Below are positions 22,801 to 34,333 of a stretch of DNA of 64,000 bases, one piece after another. The DNA lies in contig CM043963.1 of assembly GCA_014529385.2 (NCBI GenBank), positions 110,462,912 through 110,526,911 of the forward strand. Direction: 5' to 3'. The notes beneath the pieces were generated by a model. It had not been told where the DNA came from. It saw nothing but the letters and a program-made list of their open reading frames with translations, and did no database searches. Made by a program: the position numbers and the translations under genes. Numbering within the stretch: the first letter of the stretch is position 1; each line of letters opens with the position of its first letter. Origin of the DNA: Adiantum capillus-veneris. Taxonomy: Eukaryota > Streptophyta > Polypodiopsida > Polypodiales > Pteridaceae.

Positions 22801-24637
22801 TTGAGGCAAGGCCCTATCTATTTCCAATAGAGGTGTCTCTTGGAGTGAAGACTAAGGATATCGATAAGCAGGCATTAAAGAAGGTGGATACATTGAGAAT
22901 GATAGAACAACGTTTGGCTTTCAGGTGAATCACTAACTGACTTAGATATATAATATTCGTTGTTATTGTTTCTTACATTCGTGTCACCTAATTGACCTTT
23001 GTAGATTCTTCATGTTCTTGGTTACCAAGAGTGTCTTGCCTGCCATGCCCTTTCTCGCTAGACAGTGGACTCAGCTAGCGATCCAAGACACAAGCATGTA
23101 TCCCTCTACTATGCACACATTGACTCCTTGGGAGATAGATAATTGTCCATGGTGGATAGATATGGAGAAGGGCCATGTCGTGAAAGAGAGCTACAAGAGA
23201 TGATATCGAAGGATGCTGTGATGAAGGTTCCTCCAGTAGACATAGTAGAAGAGAGTCGTGCAGGTATGTTTGATCATGCTCATATTTACCTATCTAAAAG
23301 TTACAGTGCTCTGATTTGAAGTTATCTATTTTACAATGTGCAACTTACAAAAGGAAAAGGAGAGGGTTGTGGATCAGATCATTGACGAGGAGGTGGCTAC
23401 CTCCAGGTAAACTACAAAAATATTTGTTAATGCTTTCCTTCCACGTGGTTGATGCATGGTTTATTAAACCTCACTGTAATGTCTCAGTTGCTCCTGGCAC
23501 GATCGTGGCTCGAAGGAGTATCTCTTTTGTTTATATTATGGAGTCTCCATCTCATTGTCTCTCTAGTTCTATGGATACTCGATGCATGGATATTATTGGG
23601 GACTACATTGCCATTGCTGCAGACTATAGGGCGGGGATCTGTAATCTTGCATGGGTCCCTGTACACGAGCATCTCGTGCGGGCACGCTCTGAATCTATCT
23701 TATATACCCGCGGCACGAAATCAGTTTCATGGACTGTAGATTTGATTTTCTTAGATCTTCCATTTGGTGGGTCCCTCTTAGGCTCCTCTACTTCACCTCG
23801 TTGGGACATTTACACTGAGGATCATGTACGTGCTAGCGTTCATCTGGCATTCTTGACATTGGAGGATTTTGGATGGCTGTTGATCATGGTTTCTTTGGCA
23901 GGTCTATCTTGTTTATAGTCATGCAAAAAAATTGTAATATTTGTGGTATTTATTATTGATATTTAGTTAAAATAACAGGAGAGGCCGTTGGCTGGGTGGA
24001 GAGATTTTCTCGTGCTTCGGAGATGGTGGTTCATCGACGCATTGTAGTGCTCCATCATGGAGCATATGGTTATGTGGATATTTTTGGTGGTTGTGTGGAG
24101 GTGATAAATTTGTTTTTACATCAATATTTCAGCACTTTGTCTTGTTGTTTGCTCTAATCGTGTGTCTTGTTTTGCAGTGTAATTGCTCTATGCTATTTAT
24201 GATTCACAGAGTGGGTATGCGTCCACCTTGATTTGTATCAGAAAGCGCTGCCTTGTTCTCCCGTCTTGGTATGCACTCTTCGGATTCTTTTATGGTGCAT
24301 CACCTTCCAGAGCTCTCTCAGGCTAGATCATTATAAGGCGAGCCATTGCGAGGAGGACTGCAATGGAGCCATTCTTTCATTGCATGTTTTGTGGAGCTGC
24401 TTTGCCGACGAGGAGGTATTTGTTTAGAGCTTGGATGTGGCACAGCCCCTTGTACTAGCAGCTTGCTTGGATTCAGGACGAGCATGTGCTGCAGTCGACA
24501 TTGATGAGACACTGATTTCAGGATATGTGTTACCGTTGCTTCGCCCTAGAAATCGGGGCAGAGAGGAGGCGTCCACCTCTTTAGATATTGATGATGAGAG
24601 TGACATGACATCGCGTGTCAATCCCTTTGACGACTAG
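19809..24637 (+). CDS. multi-exon gene of unknown function
   Basis: Eight consecutive exons fit by frame and GT..AG: 19809-19858, 20917-21422, 21506-21773, 21851-22058, 22137-22268, 22354-22574, 22664-22924, 23005 onward. The protein begins MAGRNSTLTRRGCPPTS (basic), has an acidic stretch, then LSGLKAAFAKEGYMTKKGAF, a WDPLWNEINEEFEAELKK region, LRDEIVNRTHICTADHEMYL, a charged helix (KEKEKRVALIKQSL), DPNLGTDWLARVLSLKWGLD and HTLTPWEIDNCPWWIDMEKG. No family is recognised. Exon 8 meets a stop at 23,201 unless the frame changes; another frame reads to a donor at 23,263. Later GT..AG-bounded pieces (to about 24,180) and an acidic last ORF ending DDESDMTSRVNPFDD (stop 24,637) probably belong to it. 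It could be a host gene or the second gene of the adjacent DNA transposon; seven clean junctions argue it was functional recently. Confidence 0.6.
20741..20850 (+). repeat. copy 1 of diverged direct repeat (intron 1)
   Basis: Reads GAGAAGCCATTATGGGCTAT, then TTTTTGAAATAATGCTCTATGTACAAAGG, and CTCTGTCCAATTTTTTTAAA. A similar stretch lies at 25,089-25,190, in the same orientation. By eye the two are about three quarters identical. Confidence 0.6.
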
Positions 24638-25423
24638 TGAGGGCCCCTCTTACTTTTGACATTGACATTTCTCTCATCTTTTTTGTCACTATTTTTGTAT
24701 TAGCGTTGGTATTTGTTGATCATCGATACTGCCCATATTACTTGTTTGGTGTTTAACTTCACAATCTTTTTTTTTTAATGAAGTGCATTGCCGGTCTACG
24801 CAGAGCAGATGGCTAGAACCATGGCAGCAGATACGCGGTACAATTCTAGCATCCCTGAGAGGTATCAGAGACATAACGTATTCATCGATGATGAGTGCGA
24901 GTCATCATAAGAACAATGGATTTATAACATTGGTGGATGTTAAAATTCAAATTCATGTCTTGTTGTGTTCATAAGAATCTCGTTATATCACGATGGAAAC
25001 TTTTAACAATTGATGTTCTAATATTTTGGATTGTGGATAAGTAGTATGTACTGTTTTAATGGATTTGGTTAAGGTTTAAAATCCTCATGTGAGGTGCCAT
25101 GAAGGCTTATGATTATTTTTGAAATATTGCTTCATGTACAAGGGAAACTATGTCCAATTTTTTTTAAAAGTACTTTGTTTGTTTTGCTTTGTTTTTCATG
25201 AGAGGAGGCATAATGGTTATGGCCATTTTTATTATTTTTTCAAGCGGTGATAATACCACAAATACTATGAGCCATAAGAAGTCTAAAAGGAGCTAACCCT
25301 CGGGAACTCTGCTATGTTAGACCTACTCCTCTACTCTCTATAATTAGCCACTTCGAGCCGTGGGTGTAGATACTTAAGAGCTGATTTTCAAAGGCTAAGA
25401 GGAGTGGCAACTAAGGTTTTGAA
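24638..25423. other. 3' flank of the gene, with copy 2 of the direct repeat
   Basis: No gene seen. AT-rich 3' flank, with direct-repeat copy 2 at about 25,089-25,190 (GCCATGAAGGCTTATG, TTTTTGAAATATTGCTTCATGTACAAGGG, TATGTCCAATTTTTTTT). The sequence after about 25,250 probably belongs to the truncated leader of G2. No LTR or primer site was recognised here, so G2 appears to lack its 5' LTR. Confidence 0.45.
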
Positions 25424-25462
25424 TTGCCAAAGCATACACTAAGTACATACATAAATTTTAAC

Positions 25463-26930
25463 ATGGCTGACAATAATCAAGAGAGTAGAATGAACATTGA
25501 TAGCTTTGATTTTGCACATGAAGGTGCTAATGACGATGCTCCCATGTTTGTGAATTATCTCGCTACTAGGTTGCAACAAGCTATGGGCAACCCTGATTTG
25601 CAAGCCGAAGTTACTCAACAACTTCGTGCTTATGGAATTTCCCTTCCTCTCCAAGAGGAGAGAGAGCTTAGGAGGCCTCTTGAAGAGACCCCCAAAAGAA
25701 GACTCTCTCCCATTCGAGAGGAGGAATCCAAGGAGCAAGAAAGCAATGAAAGTTTAAGTTCCTTTGAAGATGTGGCTCCACGAAGACGGCGGTCTAGACA
25801 ATCGTCCACTCCTCCCAAGAGGAAAAGATCAACACATAGTCCTTATCCTCATCACTCTGAAAGGTAAGAGAGGAAACAAAGGAAGAAAAGGGCTAGGAAG
25901 AGGTCACCCTCTTCTCCTTCTTCTTCACCTTCCTCCTCTTTCGACGAAAGTTATGGATATTCTCCTAGAGAATACAAGAGGGGAGGACATCACAAATCAT
26001 TTCCTGCATGGCGAAGGTCACAAAAGCTAAAAAAGTTCAAGGAGGGAGGAAAGAGTATCTCTTTTCTCACCTATGATGGCACCTTCGCTGCTACCGACAA
26101 AGTGTTGGCCTTCATCCAGCAATTTGATGCGGCCTTTGGAGATGAGGTCTTCACAGAGTCCTCTAAGCTACGCCATGTAGCTATGCACTTCCAAAAATCA
26201 GCTCGTCAATGGTGGGCTAGCCTTCATGGAAATGGTGAAGCCCCAAAGACATGGAAAACTCTACGAGTTTCCATCATGAAGCAATTGATGCAAAGGACAA
26301 AGTGCTTACCCAATGGCACAGCTGGAATCTCCTCTCCCATGAGTCTATCCACAAATATGTAGAAAAGTTTTGGGATTTACATCTCAAGGCTATTGTCTTT
26401 CAAAAGATAGACTTTGCCGAGCAAAGGCAGCAATTTTGTGTGGGATTACCTGAAGAGATGGCCGAATACATCAACTCTCAACGGCCTGGTACTATTAGCG
26501 AAGTAATCCATCACACCATGGTTGCTTCACGCATCAATTTCCATCAAGGAGCTAGACGTAATGTCAAGCCCATGGAAAACAAAGACAAAAATGATGCAAA
26601 GGAGAAAACCAATGTTCAAAATACTTCCCAAGTCAATTCCAACAACAACAACAATCGGTCCAAGGAGAAGGGAGTTTATAAAGGTAAAAACAAACTCTCT
26701 CCTGAAGAGCTTGAAGCTTTTTGCAAGGACCATAAGTGTTTCAAGTGTGGGGAGCAAGGACATGGCTATCGTTCTTGCCCCAAGAAGAATACTCGCAATG
26801 AGACTCCTAGGGCTTCCACCATTGAAGCTCCAAAAGAGGATGCTCATTACAAAGGATCATCACTTTCCTATGCTTGGGGAAAGGTAAGAGAGCATGATGC
26901 CTTCATCTTGTTTGACCCTGGCTCTACTCT
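25463..26930 (+). pseudogene. G2 chromovirus gag
   Basis: Gag begins MADNNQESRMNIDSFDF. A single TAA near 25,866 (Gln codon position) interrupts the first frame, which then continues through an RS-rich stretch (RSPSSPSSSPSSSFDES) to the gag core: LTYDGTFAATDKVLAFIQQF, HVAMHFQKSARQWWASLHG. A frameshift near 26,280 moves the frame for KYVEKFWDLHLKAIVF and FCVGLPEEMAEYINSQRPG. The zinc knuckle is CFKCGEQGHGYRSC (26,738-26,780). The protease start FILFDPGSTLTS with Pro for the usual Ser/Thr follows, then a second frameshift at about 26,935. Confidence 0.88.
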
Positions 26931-28400
26931 CACTTCATATCAATGGAGTTGGCCACCAAGTTAAGCATTCAAGCTTTTGAGATGGGAGATATAGTAGTGG
27001 CTGATGCAGCTTTCAAGGGACAACAAGCCTCCTTTACTCCCTTGATTGGGAAGTTGAGGCTTCATGTCCAAAGCTATGTCAACAAAGAAGATTTCTTCAT
27101 CTCTCCTCTCCAACATGAGGATGTTATCCTAGGGGCATCATGGTTTGATCGCATGGCTGCCAACATGAAGTTCCCTGAAAAGAAAATCTACTTCACCTAC
27201 AGGGGAAAGAACATGTATATAGATGCTAGTGAGCGTGGTCGCACTATTCCACTTGTAAATCCTCTTGCTTTTGATAAGTCAATGAAGAGCTCAGTTTCTG
27301 CGTACATGATTTTTGTCAAAGAGTCTCTAAAAGATACTAATGTTTCATCAAATGTAAATGGTAGGAATCAAGAAGAGTTAGACTTGTCTAATTTTCTAAA
27401 AGGATTCCAAGATGTGTTCATCGATGATACCCCTATGGACTTACCTCCAAAACGAGGGGATGATGACCATCTCATTGAGCTCCTTCCTGGAAGCTCACCA
27501 CCTAACAAGCCTCCTTATCGAGTCTCACAAGCTCAACAAGAGGAGATCATGAGGCAAGTACAAGAGCTGGTAGACAAAGGGATGGTGAGTCCTAGTTCCT
27601 CTCCCTTTTGTTCTCCAGTCCTTTTAGTGCAAAAGAAAGATGGTACATACCGTATGTGTGTGGACTATCGATCACTAAACCATATCACTATCAAAAATAG
27701 ATTTCCCATACCTGGGGTAGAAGATCTGTTTGATAATCTACAAGGCTCTACCTAATTCAGTAGGATTGACCTTAAGAGTGGCTATCATCAAATAAGGATA
27801 GTGGATGAAGATATCTTAAAGACCGCGTTTCGCACAACATTTGGTCTTTATGAATATCTAGTCATGCCTTTTGGCTTGACTGATGCACCAGCTACGTTCA
27901 ATCGTTTGATGGAGAAAATTTTTAGACCATAACGCAAATTCACTGGAGTGTTCTTTGATGATATCATCATCTACTCCAAGTCTTTGGAGGAACATAAGAA
28001 ACATCTCCAAGTGATTTTTCAAGCATTGAGGGAGAACAAGCTTTTTCTCAACCAAAAGAAAAGAGAATTCTTCCTTCAAGAGATTCAATACCTAGGTCAT
28101 ATTATCTCTAAAGATGGTATCCAAATGGATCCATCAAAGTTAGAGGTAATAAAAGCATGGCCTAACCCAAGAAATCTACATGAGCTAAGAAGCTTTGTTG
28201 GTATGTGTGCATACTATAGACACTTCATAGAAAAATTCTCTCAAGTAGCAGGACCACTACACGACTTAACTAAGAAAAACGTTAAGTTTGTATGGACTGC
28301 TAAGGAGCAAAATGATTTTGAAAATCTCAAAGAGAATCTTACTTCCCAACCAGTCCTCGTGCTTCCGGATCTCTCAAAGCCATTTGAGGTCCAATGTGAT
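26931..28400 (+). pseudogene. G2 chromovirus protease, RT and RNase H start
   Basis: The protease C-terminal half reads DVILGASWFDRMAANMKFPE. The RT then shows VDKGMVSPSSSPFCSPVLLV, KKDGTYRMCVDYRSLNHIT, a TAA inside [16 protein letters not shown] at 27,753, [17 protein letters not shown], a second stop near 27,931, and catalytic GVFFDDIIIYSKSLEEH. The thumb and connection follow (EIQYLGHIISKDGIQ, LRSFVGMCAYYRHFI). RNase H begins KPFEVQCDACGF at about 28,390 and is abruptly replaced by integrase sequence, an internal deletion. The element cannot be autonomous. Confidence 0.92.
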
Positions 28401-29096
28401 GCTTGTGGTTTTCAGATTTTCAAGCACCATGGATTACCCACATCTATCGTGTCAGATAGAGATCCTAGAATGACCAGTACTTTCTGGAAAGGTCTCTTTG
28501 AAAATCTAGGAACAAGATTGAATTTCTCTTCGGCCTATCACCCACAAACGGATGGCCGAAGTGAGATAGCCAATCTTACGATACTCGATCTACTAAAGAC
28601 TTATGTTACAGAAGTAGATCAATGTTCACAATGGGAAAAGTACTTACCTCTTACTCAAGTTTCCTAAGGCTAAATTAAGACAAACGACGGGCAAAAATCC
28701 TACGGGCCATCAAAAGTATTATGCTAAACTAGCAAAAAGATACTATGGTACTTTCCAAATTTTGAAGCCCATCAATGAGACGGCTTATCAACTCAAATTG
28801 CCCAACCATCGGCTCATACACAATGCCTTTCATGTAAGCCTACTTAAGCCCTACAAAGGAGAGCCACCAACTGAACCAATTATTGAAGACCCTCCCGAAG
28901 TTGAAGACCAAGAAGAGGTGCTACAACCCGAAGTTGTTCTTTGGCATGAAGACAAGGTACTACGACATGGTAAGATTATCCGACGGTATCTTATTAAGTT
29001 CAAAAATTATCCTTTTGAAGATGCTAGATGGATGCAAGGAATACAGCTTAAGGATAGTATGAACCTTGTCAATGCTAACAATGCTACATTAGAGTA
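28401..29096 (+). pseudogene. G2 integrase C-terminal part and chromodomain
   Basis: Directly fused to the RNase H start is the late integrase core, FKHHGLPTSIVSDRDPRMTS (second catalytic Asp) and AYHPQTDGRSE (region of the catalytic Glu, here in GRSE), followed by a second deletion or frameshift at about 28,665. The next frame has the GPY/F-like module KPINETAYQLKLPNHRLIHN with AFHVSLLKPYKG, and ends in a chromodomain-like segment RRYLIKFKNYPFEDARWM. Domain order identifies the element as a chromovirus. The stop is at 29,095-29,097. Confidence 0.88.
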
Positions 29097-29456
29097 AGCA
29101 AATGTACAAATTTCTTTTGAATGACTCATATTTTTGTCTTATAAGACTAGTCCCCTTTTTAAATGTGCACAAAATTAACTAGTATGCATGCTTAGAATCA
29201 TGTTTGTGATAACGACGTCTCTCAAACACCAAGTAGAATTTGTCACTCTACTTTGGGAGAATGAAATGGACTAAAGAGCAGACATGCTTGCGGTAGCTAC
29301 GTCTTCCAAGCACCAAATGGATTAGTCATCCATCTTGGAAAGATGTCGTAGGGTAAAAAGGGATCCTCTGCCCGCTAAGTAAAATTGACTAGTGACTAAG
29401 GCTTTATCTCTTCTACCTCATAGTCGAGGACGACTATGATTTCAAGAGAGAGGTAA

Positions 29457-30155
29457 TGTCATAAAATCTAATATCTGACCAACCCAAATGATTTTCTCAT
29501 ATTAAACTGATCATTTAATGTGGGAGAATAAACGGGAACAAGGGTTAAGATATAGATGTGCTTATAGATCTATTTAAGCACGGGGCCAATGGTAAAGGGG
29601 CTCAAATGAGAAAAGGTCTATCAAAGAGAAAGGTTAACCAATGGAGCAAAAGACCTTAGGGTTGTCTTCATTAAAGCCTCCAAAGGTAAGTGTTAAAAGC
29701 TTTAAGACATAGTCTTTAAAATTTTACTCTTTATCACTAAAGTCCAAGCAGGCAAGGGGGCAGCTTGCTTAAGCTAGGGCTGTGCTTAAGCAGGGGGGCT
29801 GCCTACTTACCAAGTTCAAAATACTTTCTACTAAAGAGGGGGCGAGCCCTACAAGGGGGGGGGGGGGGGGGGGGGGGTAGATAGTAAGTGACCACCTCAC
29901 CAAGGACCCATACCCTTATGAAAGGAAAGGGGCCACTTGTCAAGTGTAGAGACACACTACTCAAGCAAGTAGGGGTTGTTCTTAAGCAGGGGCTGTGCTT
30001 AAGCAAGGGGGCTGCTAGCTTAGCCTCACAAAGGGAAAGAAGGACACTTGTCAAGAGGCTACACACCTTGCCCCAAAGGGAGCCCAGCTCTCATTGGCTA
30101 GAGGGCTACATGGCCCAATCGGCTTCAAAGGAACCCTAGGAAAGGGGGTCGACCT

Positions 30156-30198
<43 letters not shown>

Positions 30199-30800
30199 GA
30201 GCCTCCCACAAGCTCTCTCTCCTTCATTCTTCCCTTCACACACTCTTGTGAAGCAAGGATTCCATCTCCTTCTCCAAGCCTGAGAAGTTGAGTGCCTACT
30301 ACCACAAGCTCTTGGCTATGGATGCAAATCTACACAAGAGAATTCTTATACTTGCTTATCAATCTCTCTAATCTCCATTAACTCTATGCTAAGTTATGCT
30401 ACAAGAGCTATGAGTGATTATGTGCAAGGGGTTATTTCTTTCTAGTAGAGCTACTTCTACTTCTCTCTTCTTCCTCACTCCCTGCTAGCTCTCCTCACCT
30501 TTCATGGTGTTTGAGGTCTTGGGATTAAGGCTGGGCATTTTTCAAGTTCATGCTAATCATGTTTATTGTTGTAGTTATGCTAATGCTTGGTGAGTGAATC
30601 TTACCATCTTCATCTCATCAAAAAGGTCTCAAGGAACACAAACAGTTGTATTGTAAACAAGTCTTCCGTCATGGAAGAATCTATAATACAAATGCCTATT
30701 GGAGGGGGGACCGGCTCCAACTAATCCGGTCCTCTATTGGTGTCAATTTCTCTAAACTCTCACTCTCTTTTACAAGTATTGATCATGCCATGTTAATGAA
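29457..30800 (+). mobile_element. G2 3' LTR (right end uncertain)
   Basis: A purine-rich TTTCAAGAGAGAGG tract precedes TGTCATAAAATC, a likely LTR start. The LTR is about 1.3 kb and contains a 23-base G run (29,855-29,877), two copies of a GGGCTGTGCTTAAGCA-GGGGGCTGC block (about 29,779 and 29,993) and a (CT)n tract at about 30,159-30,194. The end was not resolved because the 5' LTR is absent. Frames inside it are not genes. Confidence 0.5.
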
Positions 30801-31973
30801 GTAATGTGTTAAGTGTTGCTCTCTCTATCCAAGCACTTTCTTTCTCACTATACATCTACACACTAAAGAATACTCAAGGAAATGCTCAATATATTATTTA
30901 CTATCCGCTCCAACTCAAGTTTAGGGCAAAAAAAATAGGTACAAAAAAGTTGCGTTTTTGCCATTCTACGGACCTATCATCAAAGTTTCTATAGTCGCGC
31001 TCAATACAGATACTATATACATGTTTTCTTAGTTCCCTTTGAGCCTCTGGATTCTAAAGGAGCCATGTAGCATGTCAAAAGGGTAATGGATCTCTTACAA
31101 TTGGAACCTTGGGGGCAATGATAAAGTGCTAAATACAGCAAACATGAAAAAACTGGGTTTAGCATTATGACCTCTAGAAACCCATAGAAACTACTTAATA
31201 TCTAGCCAAGTTTGTAGTCTATGATTAGATATGATTACTACCTACAAAATACACACAATTGGCCTAAGAAACTAGCAATATTGAGAAAGTTATACTTGCT
31301 ACTCTAAAATGTATCGTATTCTTCAGCACTCAAAAAACTCAACCATCATCATATACTATGCTATATAGCATATCAGGTCCCCCAAAACTCAAGGAAGATT
31401 AGTTTTATGTTATACATTACACTTAAACAATCAAAATTGAATTTGGATATCAAGAAAGCCACCAAAAAAATCATAAAAGTGCTAATTTTGGCTAAAAAAC
31501 AGGATTATGCAATTCCTGTAAATTGGTCATAACTTTCAATTTTAACACTTAGCTCTCCCTACAAGCATCAAAACATGTTGAGAACTATGAAGGCCTAACC
31601 TCTAGCTATCTAAACCTCACAAAAATGAATTTTAGAGTGGTATAGTTGCTAAAAATTGAAAAAAAAGCCAAAAACAGGACCCGTTTTTTCACACAGTTTA
31701 GGTTCAAAAATGTTGTGCAAGAGTAAGGTTAATGGTGAGATCGATGCTAAAAACAAAATGCTAAGTTTTTTTCAGCTCATAAGGAAACTTTGTGGATATA
31801 TAGCACCTAAAAATTCATTTTTATACTCTTCAAATAATTCAAGCAAAATGGTCACTTAACAGGACACAAAAGTGTCCAAGGACATAAAAGTGTCTTGTTA
31901 CCATTCTAGTGTTAAAATCAGCTTTTGATGTCAATTTTACATCAATTCACCACTTTTCATTGTTATTGGGTAG
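30801..31973. other. AT-rich sequence without a gene
   Basis: No coding sequence supported. In style it resembles the leader or spacer DNA of the Tat-like elements. It ends with two imperfect inverted repeats of the form GGACAC-AAAA-GTGTCC at 31,862-31,877 and GGACAT-AAAA-GTGTCT at 31,880-31,895, about 80 bp before the G3 LTR. Confidence 0.5.
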
Positions 31974-32912
31974 TGTTGAGCCAGCAGAGGATCACACCCA
32001 CATTTTTGCTCACACTCATCATTTTGTAACCATTGATTGTAATAAATGTCTTTCCGACATTAATTTTGATTTGAGCCATTCATTTAGTAACGGGACTCAA
32101 TTGAGTTTCCAGCTTGTAATCCCGAAGTAATTTCACTTGCTGAGGTAATTAGTCAGAGATGTTCTCACCTCCAAGGCTGAGGTATATAAGCCAAAGTATT
32201 TGTAACCTAAGAGATTCAGATTATTAATCAAAGTGAGTTTTTGAGCGCCGTGACTGTGTCTGAGAGAGAAAGAGAGAGAGAGAGAGTCTTATCTACTTGC
32301 TACGCGAGCTACGGAGCCGCCATTGGAGAAGCGACACCGCCATTGTGTTAGCAACGGCGAGAGCTACGCACAGATACCAAGAGTGCGCGCTATCGGCTTC
32401 TATGTGTGGTAAGTTCCTACGAGCTTCGGTGTGAGTTTTCTTCCAACTCGTGTGTCGGAATGGAGCGTACAGCATATCTATAGAACCACAACGAGTAGAG
32501 CTACACATTAGTACCATCGGAGTCAAGTTTCGATCACTTGTATATTTCGGCTTGTCTTCATACGCGTTTACTGCACGGAGTGGTTATAGGTTGAGTTTGC
32601 AGTTCAAGTCTTTAGGGTGTTGTTCTTACCTAGTGTATAGACTTCCCCTTGAGTTTGAGATCGATTCAATGATTCTAGATCTTGTTTCGTATAGCATTCG
32701 TTCGTAGTACGGATTTCAGTCACTTGCGTATTTTAGAACTTAGATTTGATTTCCTTAGTAGTGATTGTCATTAGAAGGTCGAGTAGGTGATTTGACACCC
32801 ACCTAGTTGTTTCCATGCACCTGCGGGTCAAGCTCCGTCCTCGTCTGACAAATTCTGTTGTTGGTTGAGTTCTCGCTATTTAGCTTCCGCTAGCGGCGTA
32901 ACCGCCATAACA
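31974..32912 (+). mobile_element. G3 5' LTR
   Basis: Begins TGTTGAGCCAGCAG and ends CCGCCATAACA. The TATA box GGTATATAAGCC is at 32,183-32,189, and a (GA)n tract at 32,261-32,286 lies about 75 bp downstream, in the presumed R/U5 region. Short frames inside are not genes. Confidence 0.95.
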
Positions 32913-32914
32913 TT

Positions 32915-32932
32915 TGGCGCCGTTGCCGGGGA
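32915..32932 (+). other. G3 primer-binding site (tRNA-Asp)
   Basis: TGGCGCCGTTGCCGGGGA, two bases after the 5' LTR, is complementary to the 3' end of plant tRNA-Asp, the primer commonly used by Athila and Tat elements. Confidence 0.92.
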
Positions 32933-33449
32933 CGAGAGCCCTAAGTAGGTGACCTTAGACTAATCCTACGAGGTGAGTCGTATAAACTACTTTGTATACT
33001 TTAGTTAGAAATTATCTAGGAGTGGTGGACTCCGAAGATCTCGGGAGATACTAGGAAGTGGGGTATTGCTGGGTCTTCCGTGTTGACAATATTTTTAGTT
33101 TAGTTTAGATTTGTTTGTTGTTTTGTTGGTGTTGAGTAGTTATTGATAGAAGAAGAATTTGTTAGTCCGTGAGTGACAGTGGATCTCTTTAAAATCACAA
33201 TTACCAAACCCATTTTATGATTAGGAATAGCTTAGGTAGGACTTCATTTGATCCTGATCTGGAGCTAGTAATCATTGGAGTATTTGCTTGATATGGTTGA
33301 TTGCATGTTAGATCACTAAACAGTCGAGTTAGTAGTGAAACTTGCAATAAACAAAAGTCAGAGAAATTTCTGTGTATCTGGGAGCTGCTGAGCACTTGAG
33401 AAAGCTTTAGGAAGGATTCTATGCCAAAAAACTGGAAATCTGCAACTTT

Positions 33450-34169
33450 AGACATCATACGCGTATAATGTCTAAATGACCAAACAGAGACCAAAACAAA
33501 AATTTTGACTTTACCAGAGTGTTCAAAAGGGGGGTTATACCCTAATTTCAACTTAAAACAAGAGCATTAACACTCAAAGAAACCCAAAAAGACAAGTCGG
33601 AGCCCAAGAAACGCAAAGAACAGGAAATTTTGGATTCAGATCTTGTTTTTACATTCAAACCTGACAAAAACACTTGAAACTCAATTATAAACATTGGAGA
33701 AGGCTTAAAACCAAGAATAGTCAAAATCTGGGACAAAAGAAATCATACGCGTATAATGTCTTTTAGCACATCCACTGCTTATTTTTGATATCTGACTTGA
33801 CAATAGTGTTACAAACACTGTAGAAAGCATAAATATCAAGTCTTGACCCAAATTGATGAAAAAGGCGTCATACACGTATAATGTCTTTGACCTAATTTTG
33901 GACATATTTTGATACTTTGCCAACACAGATCCATTGTAATAGCTGTCTAGAGGTTATATTTCAAGTGTCATCCCATTTGGATCACAATTGACCCAAAACA
34001 AGTCAAAAGCGGAAAATTGCCAAGAAAAGCCTAAATCAGCCATAACTTGCTTAAACAGAGTTCAAACTGAATTTTGTGAGTGGACAGAGCATAAGGGGGC
34101 TACTGAGAGTGAGCATAACCAAAATAGTCCAAATCTGTGAAAAAAAGACATCATACGCGTATAATGTCT
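33450..34169. repeat. G3 leader palindrome array, 4 sites
   Basis: Sites at 33450-33473, 33738-33761, 33863-33886 and 34146-34169; start distances 288, 125 and 283 bp. All four share the same single asymmetry, TATAATG in the right arm where a perfect palindrome would have TATGATG. The 30 bp before sites 2 and 4 are similar to each other (ACCAA.AATAGTC.AAATCTG). The 32,933-34,333 leader has no ORF. Confidence 0.93.
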
Positions 34170-34333
34170 TTTTCAGCATTACTGCAACAAAATTCTCACT
34201 TGATGAAACAGAAGTTGTCCAACTGACAAGATTAAACAATTGACCAAGTATCAATCAGTTTGAATCAATTCTGACCACAAAAACTTGGGAAAACAAATTG
34301 CCGAGATGGAAAAGTTAAAGTCCTTTAGGGGAA

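Noticed and set aside
29803-30305. Small ORFs in the G2 3' LTR
   Set aside because: They cover the poly-G and (CT)n tracts and a duplicated block; no domain or homolog in the window.
32293-32707. ORFs in the G3 LTR (also at 50,293-50,671)
   Set aside because: Both LTRs share them, codons show no conservation pattern, and they overlap promoter and leader elements.
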